Shown: one piece after another, positions 41,101 through 52,370 of the stretch
Numbering within the stretch: the first letter of the stretch is position 1
Layout: the number at the start of each line of letters is the position of its first letter
Source: Pyropia yezoensis
Taxonomy: Eukaryota > Rhodophyta > Bangiophyceae > Bangiales > Bangiaceae
Length of the DNA stretch: 64,000 nt
Reading direction: 5' to 3'
NCBI GenBank assembly: GCA_009829735.1
Contig: CM020620.1
Location: forward strand, 25,580,020 to 25,644,019
The notes under the pieces: model-generated
What the model was told of the DNA's origin: nothing
The model's database searches: none
The model's input: the letters and a program-made list of their open reading frames with translations, nothing else
Program-made: the position numbers and the translations under genes

Positions 41101-44100
41101 GGCCGCGTACGGCCAGAAGGTCCGTCGAGCGGTCCGTACACCCTTTGGAGACATGGTGACGGCTGGCCCCACCAACTGCCTCCCCCCCCCCCCCCCACTC
41201 CCGCCCGCAGGCCTGCCGCGACACCTCCCCACCTCGGGCACACAGGGGGGACTGGGTGCTGTTTGTGTGACCCCGCCGCTGGTCGTTTACGCATGGCCGG
41301 CGCCGTTGACGACAGGGGGCAGCGGCGGCGGCGGTCGCCGGCGGTGGCCAGCGGTGGCTGGCGGCGTCGGCGAGGCAGAGGCGGGGCGGTGTGGTCACGG
41401 CGAGGGGTGTGTGTCCCCGGCGGATGATGGGAATTCCCACGGCCGTGGCGGCGGTGGGTCGACAGCGGCGGCCGCCGCCAGCTTCCCCCCCTGTCGGCGT
41501 GTCCGTGGGCCGTCTCAGCACCGTGCGCTTTGGGGGGGCTGTCGATCCCCCTACTTTCTTCCCCAAGCGGCGGGGCCGTCGCCGGCCGTGTGGGCGACGG
41601 CTGCGACGGCGACGGCGGCGACGGCGGCGACGGCGGCGGCTGCGGCGGCTGCGGCGGCGGCGGCGGCGGCGGCTGCGGTGGCAGCGGCGGCGGTGGCGGC
41701 GGTGGTGGCGGTGGCGTGCCGCCGTGGCAGTCCATTTTGGGAAAGGGGGGCAGCGCCCGCGCTGGGGGCAGGGGTGACATGTTTACGAGAGACAGAACAA
41801 TCCATTCCATGGTCGCCGGCGCCCGCCGCTTGGTCAGTGGCCGCCTTCCTTCGCCAGGGTGGCGCGTTGGGTGCCGCAGGGGAGGGGCACGGACGTGGAG
41901 TGAAGGGGCGACGGGCGGCTCACCGCCGCGCGCGACGCGTCGGCCCTACCTGCCCCTCCCCACCCCTTCGACCTCACTTCACTCCGAATCCGTGTTTGCC
42001 ACCCCGCTTCCTGCTCTTTTCCCAAAGCGTCCGCGAGCGACGGTGCTTCTGTTGGTCAGGTTGCGCTGGGGCGCCCTGGCTCTCCTCTTGGCAGAGACCC
42101 AAAGAGCAAGGACGCGCCGCTTCGAGCCGCGCGTTATCGGCGCCCAGCTGCCCTCGCGGTGACCCTCACCCGCCGGCCCGCCGCCACGCGTCTTGCCCGC
42201 CGAGGGGCTAGGGTGGCGGATGGGGGACGCAACGGCTGCTCCATCCTCCTCCCGTCTCCGCATCGCTGCCGCTCCCTGCGTACAGTACCGGCCTGTAGAG
42301 GATCGGACACGAATTTGGCATGTGGTGGGTTACGGTGGGGGGGGGGGGGTGGGGAAGAAGGGGCGGCACTGCCCCCAGTCAAGGGCTACCCCACCAGCCA
42401 CGGACACGGCCGAGACCGGAGCGCCGCGACGCGCCGATCCTTCCGCCCTTTTTTAGGCACCATCCCACCGAAAGGGGTTGCTCACTGCCGTGGAAGCATC
42501 CGCTGGGGGGCCGCCGGCAGCCCATCCACTCCCATCCCGTGAGAGCCTCCCCCCCGCCCTTCTTGGGTGTACCAGCTCCCTGCCCCAGCCCCCATGCTCT
42601 TCACCGGCGTGTCCAGAATACAGGTGCAGTGAGAATTCTCTTTACCGAAAGAGAAGAAGCACCGCGTGCCACGCGGCGGCAGCAAACGACCCCCGCCGCG
42701 CTCGGCTGCGTGTCCCCATCATCTCCTCCATGTGCCTCCCCAGCATTCACCACTTACGCTTGACGAAGGGCTTGCGGCGGTAATCCGCCCCCACATCCGT
42801 TGCCCCCCCAACAAAACGCAGTGGCGTGCAGCGGCTTTCGCGGGCGGCGCCTGGGCGGCGCCCTTGACGGGGCGGTCCACGTCGTACGCCTTGACCATAC
42901 ATATGTATAAGTGATTGCGCTCCTGTGGCGAGCCCGCCTGGCTTGTCCCCGTCACTAAGTGGGTGCCATCTGGACAAGGGCCCCTCGCCAACGGGTTCCT
43001 CGACAGTGGGGGGGGGTGTCAACGTCGGGAAGTGTCCCTCGCGCCGCTCGCAAGTGGGCGGGCGTCGGGAGGGCTATGAGGCGGCGGTGCCTCGCGCACC
43101 CGTGGGGTGCCCGCCGCGAACGGTGTTGCCGTGAAAAGGATTGGGAAGGTACAGCTTCTCGCAGCTGCGGGTGGCGTTTTGGCCACAGCCGTGCGGGCAA
43201 TGGGCCTTGGGGCGCGGCACGAAGAGTAGGGGGCGTGCCCAACGGTACACTGTCAACGGCGGCCCCACCACCGCGACAAGAGACGGCCATAATGGCGGCC
43301 GTGGCCGGGGTGGCGGGGATCCTGGAGCGAACGACGCCAACCCGAAGGCGGCGGCACCGGTGTTAGCGGCAACAGCGGCAACGGCAACGACGATAGCAGC
43401 GACGGTGTCGGCGTCGGAAACAGCGTCGGTGGCGGCCGCGGCGGCGACACCCGTGGCGTCTCGCACCCAAAACACCTGGTAGAGCCGAGACTGCATCGGA
43501 AACCGCTCCGCCCTGCGTCGTGTCTATATCCCCTCTCGTCCTCCTCAAGTGCTCTATCCATCACCCCACCCCCCCCCGCCCCCACCGTAGCCATCCGTAT
43601 CCCCCCCGGCTCTGGCCTCGAACCGCCCCCTACCTCCGCCACGTGGCCGACCGCCAGAGCTCGGGATGCACTCAAATGAAAAAGGCCTCCCCGTCGCCGC
43701 GGGACGGTGCCGTCCGCCTGGGCGGCGGAACCGCCTGGCAGAGGGGAAAAACGAGCAAAGACGGCCACACCGCCGCGTGCGGCGGCGATGGTGGTGACGG
43801 CCGCGGCTATCGAAGTAGCCGCGGCGGCGGCGGCCCGCGTCGGCAGGAGGCACGCCCGCGGGGCAAGGCGCGGTCGACCCTCGCCTACCACCCAAGCCCC
43901 ATCTGGAGAGGTTCTACGCCGTATTGGGGAATAGGCTGCCAGACGCGAAAATATGTAGGACGGTGTAGTCGTGGTCCCCCGCACGCACGGCAGGCCTACT
44001 CCTTCCGATTATGCATAGCCCTATGGCGTGACGCAGCGGGCCAGGGGCACAACACCCGCGGGCCGGCTCTGCAGCCCCTTCCTATGGTGCTCTGTCAGTG

Positions 44101-46107
44101 ATTGAGGAGTGCTCAATGCAACGCAACCGGGGGCGGCGTGCAGCTGCAGCTGCACACGGGGCCGCCTGTGCCAATGCCGCTGGCCATCTGCACTGTCAGG
44201 GCCGTCGCGACACCGCGGTGTGGGTCAGATGTGGTCACCACGTTTTCTATTGCGGTTGATGCTAACATATTAGTGTAGTTCCATGCGTGCAAGTAAGTAC
44301 CGATTTCAATGTCTATCTAAAACGCCTGGAAATAAGACACAAAATAGGACAAAAAAACACACATCAGGTGCTGCATAACACACAGTGCGAAAACAAGAGG
44401 CGTCTCGCACTCTCTGGATTGCTTGAAGGGCCGACGGGGTCCGTACTGATGGTGCCGCTCATCAAATCCCTCGGATCATTGCTTGCTCTCACTCATACTA
44501 ACTGCGGTAAACTGTACGCACGTCGCTATGAGCTTTCCCAGTCACGCGCGCCCATCCTGACAATCTCTCTTCCGACTCTCCCACCCGCCGGGACTACATG
44601 CCACACTTTAGGAGCTTTGTCACCCATCAGATGAGTGCCCGACGGATGGTCTTTAGTCCGTTTACTGTCCAGCCTTGCAGCAAGCCACCGTGTATCTGCA
44701 TTTGGGACACATCAGGCTGCAGGGATAGGCGCGCCCGAAGTGCCGGTGCCTGCAATCGGCCGATGGGGATGCTTCATAACGGATACAGCCTTGGGAAGCA
44801 GCCTGAGCTGCCCAACGGACCGTCCCTTCCTGCCCATGAGCCCTTCTGCATCAGCTGTGGGACGTATTTGCCGTGTGGGACCGCCGCTCCTCGGGCGGCA
44901 GCGTGCAGACCCCTTTTCCCCGAAAATGTGGACTTCGCTCTTTTTCGTTTTTTTTTCCTGGACGCGTCCCTTGCTGAATGACGAGACAGCTGGCCGGAAT
45001 GACCATCCGTCCGCATCTTTAGGGAAAGAGGAAGTACCACATGCCCAGCCAAATCCCGCTCGGCAAACCGCCATTTCATTCCCAACGGGGCGGCTGTCTG
45101 TGCCGCGCGCGCACGGCGCGCCGCCAGGCCCCTCGGGCGAGGCACCGCGGGTGGGCCGACGCGCCTCTGCACGAGTGCGAGCACCACGACCCCCCCCCCC
45201 ACGTTGGCCCCCCGCGCGGCCGCGGGTGGCGGCTGGCCGCCCCCTCCCATCCGCTCCCAAGCCCCTGCCGCCTCTTGTTGGAGCCCTACCCACCCGCAGT
45301 GTGCTGTGGTCCAGCCCCCACCCCCCCACGACGCTCCTGCGCAGAGTGCGCTGGCGCACCTCCCACCATCCGCCCCCCCACCCCACCCCCCCCCGCGGCT
45401 GCAGCGCTCCGGCCTGAAGCTCGCTCGGCTCCCCTTCCCCCCCCCGCCCATCCCGCTTCCCTGCCTTGGCCGGCCTGCTGCCGCTGGCAGCCAGCAGCAG
45501 CAGCGCATCCCCCCCCCCCCCCCGGCTGCCCTGGCCGTCGACGCTGTAGCCGCCGGCCTTCCCCCCCCCCCCCCCCCCCCCCCCCCGACCCCCACCTTTC
45601 CCCCCTCCGTTGGCGCTGCCGGCAGGGCGGGGGGCGTGGCCGGCACCCCGGGTCGGGCGCCCGCACCCGCCTCCCCCCTCTACCCCCCGCCACCCCACCG
45701 CCCTGCCCGCGGGCTGTGCTGTGCTGCGCCCCCCTCTGCCGGGCGGGGCCCTCGTGGTCGGCTGCCAGCTGCTTGGGTCGGCGCCACGCCTCGCCACGGG
45801 TCCCTCCCCGCCCCCGCCCCCTCCTCCACCGCCTCGGCCCTAGGAAGGACGCCCCCCCTCCCCGCCGTACCTGCGCCTCGCCCCGCATCATCGACCGTAC
45901 GGGAGGCCTGCCGTGCTGCGGCGTGTCGGCGAGTGCTGTTCCTCCCGCGCTACCCCCTCTCTTGGCCATTTGCTCGCCACCGTTCCGACCCCTCCCCCCC
46001 CCGCCCCGCCCCCTTTCTCCTTCCTGCTCCCCCCCCCTCTCCCCGAAACCCCCCCCCCCCCGACACTCCGCCACTCTTCTGGACCTGAGCGGGGGACCGG
46101 CCACGCC
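38161..46107. other. 8-kb stretch without a convincing gene
   Basis: Many long GC-rich open frames on both strands, none with a recognisable domain. It contains a (TCGGG)n run at 38765-38789, a (GCGG)n-like belt at about 38830-38985, a poly-A of 15 at about 38521, a trinucleotide (CGG/CGA) belt at 41590-41715, GTACAGTA at 42280-42287, the 18-bp palindrome GTGCAGCTGCAGCTGCAC near 44138, an AT-richer part at 44100-45020 and a run of 26 C at 45561-45586. Two weak minus-strand candidates are a 140-codon frame at 43074-43496 with one hydrophobic helix and a small frame ending in YRRKPFVKRKW at about 42750; I do not call them as genes. Confidence 0.45.
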
Positions 46108-49100
46108 ATGGACGCCGTAGCTGGCGGCGTCATACGCCGCCGCCGCCGCCGCCGGCGTGGACCTCCCCCTGCTGCCGCCATCGTCGCCGCCGCCGCCACC
46201 GGTGTGGGTGGGCCCAGCACCGTCAGCCGGCGGGGCTCCCTCCCGTCGGCCACGGTGGGCCCCCCACTGGGCGCGACCGCCACGGGCGCTGCCGCCGCCG
46301 CGGGCACCTCCGCCCCCGCCGCCGCCGACTCGGCGGGGTTGGCGGCGGCACCTCGGGGCGTCTCCTCGTGGGCTCCCTCGTGGCTCCTGCCTGGGACGGC
46401 CACCCCCGCGGCGGTGACGGCGGCACCCCGCGCGGCAGCGGCGGCGGCCGTCCCGCCGCACCGTGGCCGCCGCAGCTCCGCGCCGCCCGTTCATCGCGGG
46501 CGCACATGGACGGGTGGTGGTGGCGACGGCGGCGGTGGCGTCGGCGGTAGCCGACGTGGCGACACCGGCGGTGGTAGCGATGGCGGCGGCAGCGGCGGGA
46601 GCGGCGGTGCGGGGGGGGAGGGGGCGACGACGGCGGCACCCCCTGCGTCACTCATCCAGCTGCGCGGCCGGGCGGTGCCCGCCGTGGCGGCCGCCCTGTC
46701 TTCGGCACGGCGGGAGCTCCGTGCTGCCGGGGCGGGCGCCGCCGCGCGCGGCGGCGGCGACGGCGGCGGCGTGTCGCCCCCGCCACCGTCGCGGTGCGCA
46801 GAGCGTCGAGCGGTGGCCGCCGCCGCCGCCGCGGAGGCGGCAGCAGCGTTGCCGGGGTCGGTGTCGGCGGGGGGGGTTCCGGACCTTGCCCGCCCCGTTA
46901 GTGGCACCCACCGCCGCGGGGGGCTGCCCGACTCGCGGCGCGCGTCGGTCGCGTCGGTCGCGTCGGTCGCGTCGTTGGCGTCGGTCGCGTCCGCGCCTGC
47001 TGGAGGGGGGGGTGCGCCCGCCTCCCGGCCGACGCGGGCGCCGGCCAACCGACCGGCGGGGCACTTCCTCGCCACCCTCCGCTCTGCGGTCTCGCGGGTG
47101 CGGCGGCCGGCGGCCGTGCCGGCGGCGGGGGCGCCCGGCCCGGCTGTGGGGGAGGCGGGGGGGGGCGTCGAGGAGCGCCGTCAACTGCCCAGCCGCCGCC
47201 GCCCAGACACATCCCTCCAGCCGCCACCGCCCCGGCGACGGCGACGGGGCTCCCGGTCGGCGGCGCCGCGGCCGCCGGCCGAGTTGTCACCGCCGTCGCC
47301 GTCGGCGCCGGCAGCCTTGACCGGCACCGCTGCGTGGACGTCCCGCCGGGGAGTGGCACGGTCGACCCTGCCGGCTTTGCGGTGGGTGCGTGTCGGCGGG
47401 CGGTGGGTGGAGGAGCAGCCGTCTGGGGCTGGGCCATCGGCGGCGACGGTGACGGCAGCCTCCTCAACAGCATCGCCGGGCGCGCAGGCGAGGGGTGTTA
47501 CTGGCGCCGGCGTGACGGCAGCCTCTGGCCGTGTCGACAGAGGCGGGCGCAGAGGCCGTGCGGCCGTGTTGGTCCCAGTCGTGCACAACCTCTTGACCGA
47601 CAGCGACACTGGCACTGACACTGACAGCGAGGACAGCAGTGGCGACGATGACAGAGGCGACGTCGATGAGGTTGACCCGCCGGTGCGCCTCCGTTGGGCG
47701 CGCGCCGGGGACCCCTTGGTCGGGCGGCGGTCGTCGGCCGCCTCCTGGGACCGCTGGCGTTCGGTGCGAGACGCGGCGGAACCAGATCCACCCGTGCACC
47801 TGCGGTGGGTGCGCGGTTCCGGGGACCCGTGGGTGGAGCGAGCGGTGTATGACGGAGGTGCGGTGGCAGAGGAGGGCGGCGCGATTGCCGATGCAGAAGC
47901 GGTCGCCGCCGGGGGTGCAGACGAGGCACTGCGGATAGTCTCGCGTGGGAGCACGTCGACACCTCCGCCGGCTGCGCCGCCACCGGCGGTACGGTCAAGC
48001 AGCAGCCACTTCCTATCCACCCTCCGCTCGGCCGCCTCAGCGCTGTCTCGGGTGCGACGGCACTCGAGCGCGTCTGCGTCTGCCGCAGCGGCGGGGGCGG
48101 CGGGCCGTCGGCACTCGACTAGTGGCCCGGCTGATGCACGCGCGGTTCCACAGGCGGCACCGCGTGCTCTGCGGCGACGGCACCCACAGGCTCCGGGGGC
48201 TGCGGTGGCAGCCGGAGGCCGGGCCGGGCCGGCTGCTCTTTGGAGGCTGCCAGCCGGCTTGGGTGCGCCCGCGGCGGCCTTATCCAGTTCTTTCTCGGAG
48301 CCGCTGGTCGACCCGGCTGTCGACATTGACGATGGCAGGCGGCGTACCAGCAGAGGGGCGCCGCTCGCGAGCGACGCTGTGGCGACTGCTGCCTCAGCAC
48401 TTTTGTCCCTGTCGCACAGCTCTAGCTCGGCGGAGGCGAGCAGCGACGATGGCAGCAGCACCTTGATTGCCACGGAGACGACCAGCAGTGACGGCTTTTC
48501 GTCGTCTCTTGATTCGAGGGAGCATCTTAGCGGCGACGACGCCAGGGACAGCAGTATGGCCAGCGACAGCGCTAGCAGCGCTACTGACAGCAGCAGCAGC
48601 GACAGCAGCCACGACGGCGGCGTCGTCGGGGGATACCGTGCCTACTCAGACTCGGATGCTGCCTTTGACGACCTCGACGGCGGCGGCGGTGGCGGCGTCA
48701 ACGAGGGCCCTTTTAGCGACGGCGGGTTGACCCTGCTGGCTTCGCTGGTGGCCTATCCCCGCTGGGGCAGGGGGGGCGTCTCCTCTGATGGGGACGACGG
48801 CGACAGCAGCGGGTCGGAAGACGGCTGGGGAAGCTCTGCCGAGACGGGCCTCTCGCCGGCGCTGCTACGGCGGCTGCCCCAGTTTACCGTGGCGCCCGCC
48901 GTGCGTGCCGTGACGCTGTCGGAAGGAGGTGTAGGTGGCGGTGGGGCGGGTACGCCGCCGCCCGTGGCTCTGTCCGCGGCCGCCGCGTCGGCGGCCACGG
49001 TCGCACCTCCCCCTGGCGCAGCGTCTTGCCCAAAAGCGGCAGAGGCCGCAGGGACAGCAGAGGCTGCCGCGGCCGCTGCGCTCTATGCTGCCACTGCTGC

Positions 49101-49308
49101 TGCGGCTGTCACTGCTGCGGCGGCTACCGCGGCCTCTGCTCCCGTCTGCTGCATTTGTCAAGAGGACCTCCAGCCTGGCGACGTGGCGCGCCGCCTCCCT
49201 TGCATGCACGCGTTTCATCGGTCGTGTATTGACGTGTGGCTCAGCCGCCACCGTACGTGCCCCGTGGACGCGACGGATGTGGGGCAGCTCATTTTGAAGT
49301 GCTCGTGA
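46108..49308 (+). CDS. RING-H2 finger protein with long disordered N-terminal part
   Basis: Probable E3 ubiquitin ligase. I use ATG 46108 (MDAVAGGVIRRRRR) because the upstream extension is Pro-rich leader; the protein is about 1066 residues. The RING is at the very C terminus: CCICQEDLQPGD, LPCMHAFHRSC, IDVWLSRHRTCPVD. Ligands are C-x2-C, C-x-H-x2-H-x2-C, then C, but the last one is Asp instead of Cys, as in RBX1-type RINGs. The preceding ~1000 residues are disordered, with acidic Ser/Asp stretches and internal repeats: HFLATLRSAVSRVRR and HFLSTLRSAASALSRVRR (about residues 318 and 633), and three copies of a LRW-x-R-x-G unit. Substrates are unknown. Confidence 0.78.
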   Translation: MDAVAGGVIRRRRRRRRGPPPAAAIVAAAATGVGGPSTVSRRGSLPSATVGPPLGATATGAAAAAGTSAPAAADSAGLAAAPRGVSSWAPSWLLPGTATPAAVTAAPRAAAAAAVPPHRGRRSSAPPVHRGRTWTGGGGDGGGGVGGSRRGDTGGGSDGGGSGGSGGAGGEGATTAAPPASLIQLRGRAVPAVAAALSSARRELRAAGAGAAARGGGDGGGVSPPPPSRCAERRAVAAAAAAEAAAALPGSVSAGGVPDLARPVSGTHRRGGLPDSRRASVASVASVASLASVASAPAGGGGAPASRPTRAPANRPAGHFLATLRSAVSRVRRPAAVPAAGAPGPAVGEAGGGVEERRQLPSRRRPDTSLQPPPPRRRRRGSRSAAPRPPAELSPPSPSAPAALTGTAAWTSRRGVARSTLPALRWVRVGGRWVEEQPSGAGPSAATVTAASSTASPGAQARGVTGAGVTAASGRVDRGGRRGRAAVLVPVVHNLLTDSDTGTDTDSEDSSGDDDRGDVDEVDPPVRLRWARAGDPLVGRRSSAASWDRWRSVRDAAEPDPPVHLRWVRGSGDPWVERAVYDGGAVAEEGGAIADAEAVAAGGADEALRIVSRGSTSTPPPAAPPPAVRSSSSHFLSTLRSAASALSRVRRHSSASASAAAAGAAGRRHSTSGPADARAVPQAAPRALRRRHPQAPGAAVAAGGRAGPAALWRLPAGLGAPAAALSSSFSEPLVDPAVDIDDGRRRTSRGAPLASDAVATAASALLSLSHSSSSAEASSDDGSSTLIATETTSSDGFSSSLDSREHLSGDDARDSSMASDSASSATDSSSSDSSHDGGVVGGYRAYSDSDAAFDDLDGGGGGGVNEGPFSDGGLTLLASLVAYPRWGRGGVSSDGDDGDSSGSEDGWGSSAETGLSPALLRRLPQFTVAPAVRAVTLSEGGVGGGGAGTPPPVALSAAAASAATVAPPPGAASCPKAAEAAGTAEAAAAAALYAATAAAAVTAAAATAASAPVCCICQEDLQPGDVARRLPCMHAFHRSCIDVWLSRHRTCPVDATDVGQLILKCS

Positions 49309-50309
49309 GGTACTGGGTGGGCTCATGGGGGGTGGGGGGGGTGGGGAGCGCGGCGATGCACCCGTTGGGGCCGAGTACGGGAAATGCTCGACACGTCAGT
49401 CCCCTTCCCCTCCGGGGCGGAGCAAGCCTGTCTCCTCAGTGGGCCTCGCCGACGGCTGTCTTCGTCAACACGACCGGCTGCGGCTCGTGGAAGAGCGTCT
49501 AGCGTGCATGTGTGGTGTACATCCCACCCCCTCCCCCCCTCCCCCCGCCTCGCTCCGGCTGTATGTACTTTACGGCGTGGGCGATTGTGCCGCGGGTGCA
49601 TCCCCCCCCCCGCTGCGGGGATGTGGGCGCCTTGAGTGTCCCGCCTGGGGGCCCTCCCCGCGGGTGCGCTGTCGGGAGTGTTGCAGTGGTCGGGGTCGGG
49701 TCGGGTGGCCCAAGGCGGCGAGGGGGGGGGGGGCAGGTGCGGGGGCCCCCTCTCTCTGTAAGGGTGTGGGTGGTAGAGCCGGCCCCCATCCGTTGGCATG
49801 CACACCCGCCCTGGCGGGCCGTCGCGGGCGGGGCAGCCCGACCGCCCGTGGCGGGCAAGGTGGGCGCGCCTTGCCCTCTTGCGCGCGCGCGCAGGGAGAG
49901 GGCATCAGTGTTGCCACCAGGCCGACCAAGTAGGGGCGAGGCGGCCAGCCCAGCCGGGGGGCGGTCCGCCATCCGCCCCCTGCTGCTCTTTTCTTTTTTT
50001 ACCTGGCGCCGGCATCGGGGTGTGCGATGTCAACCCCGCAGCATAGTCTGGGCAGCGGGGGCCTCGGCCGTGGTCACAGCATTCACTATGCGGCTGGGCG
50101 AAGCAGGGTGGGGAGGACGCTCCCAAAACGGGCACCAAAAACTACATAGAGAGCTGGGACGCACCAATGCGCGGCCGCCGCCCCTTTTCTGTCTGTCCTC
50201 TCCTCGTTTGCGTCGTCGCCCCTGGGAAGCACGCGGGTGGAGGGCGTCCACGGCGCCTTCCCCCCCTCCCCCGCCCACCACCTCCTTCCATCGATGGGGC
50301 TGCGGATCC
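49309..50309. other. intergenic between RING gene and TIMP-like gene 3' ends
   Basis: No gene seen. CTGGCGCCGGCA occurs at 50003-50014. Confidence 0.5.
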
Positions 50310-51017
50310 TTACGCGCCCACCGTCTTGGCGTGGCCGACCGACTCGGCCTCCTCCGGCTCGTCCAGCGCCAGCGACGGCGCCGTGTTGCACGCCGCCGGC
50401 TCGCCGGCGGCGGTGAACCAGCGCGCCCAGCACCCGCCACACGTATCCGCCACGCACTTGACCGCCGACGCACACGGCGGCGCCGCGGCGCCGCCACACG
50501 GGTCGGCCAGGCACGGGGTGGGGGCCTCCCCCGGGCGGCAGCCGCGCCCACACACCCGCTGGGCGGTGAGGGCCTTGACCTGCGACGCCCGCAGGGCCGC
50601 CCACGGGGTGTGGGCGTCGCAGCGGGACAGCACCATGCCGTCGCGGAGGAAGAGGAGGGCCGGCACGTCGAGCGGCAGGGCGGGCACCCCACACCCGCCC
50701 GGCCCGCGGGCGGTGACGGCGGTGGGCATGGCCGAGATGGCGGGGCACCCCTTGAGGTGCGTCACCCCCGTCAGGGTGTAGTAGAGCGACCCGTCGTGGA
50801 CGTAGCTGTTGATGGGGGTGGCCCGGACGACCAGCGTGGCCGCCGCGTAGCTGCCGTCAATGGTCGCCGGCCCGCCCCCGTCGCACGCACAGGTGCGGCC
50901 GCCGTCGACGGGGGGGGTGGTGCCCGGCGAGCCGGGGGTGGTGGGCAGTGCGGCCGTGACGACGGCGGCGGCGGCGGCCACCGCCAGGGCGGCGGCCAGC
51001 TTGGCGGTGACGCCCAT
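50310..51017 (-). CDS. secreted cysteine-rich TIMP/NTR-like protein
   Basis: 235 residues from ATG 51017; earlier in-frame sequence is Pro-rich and lacks a signal peptide. Residues 1-25 form a clear signal peptide (MGVTAKLAAALAVAAAAAVV). A C-x-C pair (TCACDGG) opens an NTR-like domain with a beta-strand pattern LVVRATPINSYVHDGSLYYT, then CPAIS, a GGCGVPAL, LLFLRDG, CDAHTPWAAL and CGRGC, resembling tissue inhibitors of metalloproteinases. The C-terminal third has a second Cys-rich module with the spacing ADPCGG...PPCASAVKCVADTCGGCWARW. TIMPs block matrix proteases in animals; the role in an alga, perhaps in cell wall or defence, is unknown. It is divergent from Tim8. Confidence 0.75.
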   Translation of the reverse strand: MGVTAKLAAALAVAAAAAVVTAALPTTPGSPGTTPPVDGGRTCACDGGGPATIDGSYAAATLVVRATPINSYVHDGSLYYTLTGVTHLKGCPAISAMPTAVTARGPGGCGVPALPLDVPALLFLRDGMVLSRCDAHTPWAALRASQVKALTAQRVCGRGCRPGEAPTPCLADPCGGAAAPPCASAVKCVADTCGGCWARWFTAAGEPAACNTAPSLALDEPEEAESVGHAKTVGA

Positions 51018-52097
51018 GGTTGGCCGGCACCAAACGTGCGACGGCGGCTGGGGGTGATGGGGGGGGGGGGGGAAGGGCAGGACGGGCCCGGCTGTTCCCG
51101 TGTGTTGGTCGGCGCCTTGGCGTTGGGCGCGGTGGCTGCCGACGTCGGGTCTGGGCACGCCGGGCAACCGGGGGGAGGGGGGGGACGTGGGCGCGAGGGC
51201 TGGGGTGGCCGCGGTTGGTGGGCGACCAGACGGCACGGGACCGGGCCGGGGCGGCTGGTTATAGCGCCCGACCGCTGGCGTGGCCGCCGAGGCGGGGCGG
51301 AATGAGAGGGCGGCCGCCGCCGCAGACGGCTGGATGGCTGTCGCGCGCCGTCCTCCCCGCCCTGCCCCACACCACCCACCAAGACGGTGCCTTGTGGGGG
51401 ACGAGCCTGTGCGGGACGCGCCTGCACGCGCCGGCGGCAGGCCGGAACGAGGGCGGCCGTGCGGGTGGCTACAGCCACCTGGACGGGACAGGCCAAGCGT
51501 GGTGGCGACGCTGCTCATGCGAAAGGGGGGGGGGGGGGGGGCAGCTGCGTGCAGGAAGGCAGCGGGCGGCGGGGCGCGACAAGCCGGGAAGCGGGTGTGG
51601 GGTGCATCGCGCCGGGACGGCGCCACCAGAGGGTGACCATCCCATCATCGGTGTTCGAGCCGAAAGCGCTCGTGGGTATCTATTAATACTGGATACTGTA
51701 AATACCAGACACGAGCTCACGAGCATGACCCGCACGACCTTGATTGTGCATATTTGTGAAGTGGTCTCGAAAATTGACATTTGTGGATTTTTGGACGGCC
51801 TTTCCACGAGAAATACGGCAGAAGGAATAGAGTTGTCACCCGAATACCGGTCGCGCCGGCGGAGAAGCCGCGATCCGTTGCGCGCACGTGCGACGCAGCT
51901 TGACCAGTTCCCTGTTCCCATCCCACTGCTGGCCGCACCGCCGTGTCTTGTGTTCCCCGGCCTCAACCCCACCTCCCTCTTCAAGGTCCTCCTCCCTCGT
52001 TCCCCTGTCCATCCCCCCAACTGCCCCCATCACCAGCCCCCCTCCCCCCTTCCCCGCTGTCGCCTCCACCCCCTTTCCTCCCCCGGCGCCGGGCACC
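51018..52097. promoter_or_regulatory. divergent intergenic region between TIMP-like gene and Tim8
   Basis: 1.08 kb between ATGs. It has a less GC-rich centre (51650-51850) that includes ATACTGGATACTGTAAATACC. No gene seen. Confidence 0.45.
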
Positions 52098-52370
52098 ATG
52101 TCCTCCTTTGACGCCCCCGACATGCCCAGCGGTCAGGACGCTGCCGCCGCCGCCGAGGTTCAACAGTTCCTCGCCGAGGAGCAGCAGCGAGCGGCCATGC
52201 TGGGCGTCGTCTCCAAGCTCACTGTCACCTGCTGGGATACGTGCGTGTCCAAGCCGGGCTCCAAGCTGTCCTCCTGGGAGAGCGACTGCATCAGCAACTG
52301 CGCGCGGCGGTTCATCGACGCGAGCGTCTTCATCCTCAACCGGGCGGCCAAGCAGCAGGGGCGGCAGTAG
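52098..52370 (+). CDS. TIM8: Tim8, small TIM chaperone of the mitochondrial intermembrane space
   Basis: 90 residues from ATG 52098, the usual length. The twin CX3C motif is present: CWDTC and CISNC, separated by 16 residues, forming the two disulphides of the small TIM fold. Flanking sequence FLAEEQQRA, KPGSKLSSWE and ARRFIDAS is typical of Tim8 rather than Tim9, Tim10 or Tim13. Tim8 pairs with Tim13 as a hexamer that guides hydrophobic precursors such as Tim23 across the intermembrane space. No presequence is expected; import uses the MIA pathway. Confidence 0.92.
   Translation: MSSFDAPDMPSGQDAAAAAEVQQFLAEEQQRAAMLGVVSKLTVTCWDTCVSKPGSKLSSWESDCISNCARRFIDASVFILNRAAKQQGRQ

Noticed and set aside
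40731..41810. 359-codon minus-strand Pro-rich frame
   Set aside because: Covers a (CGG)n belt; no domain or start context.
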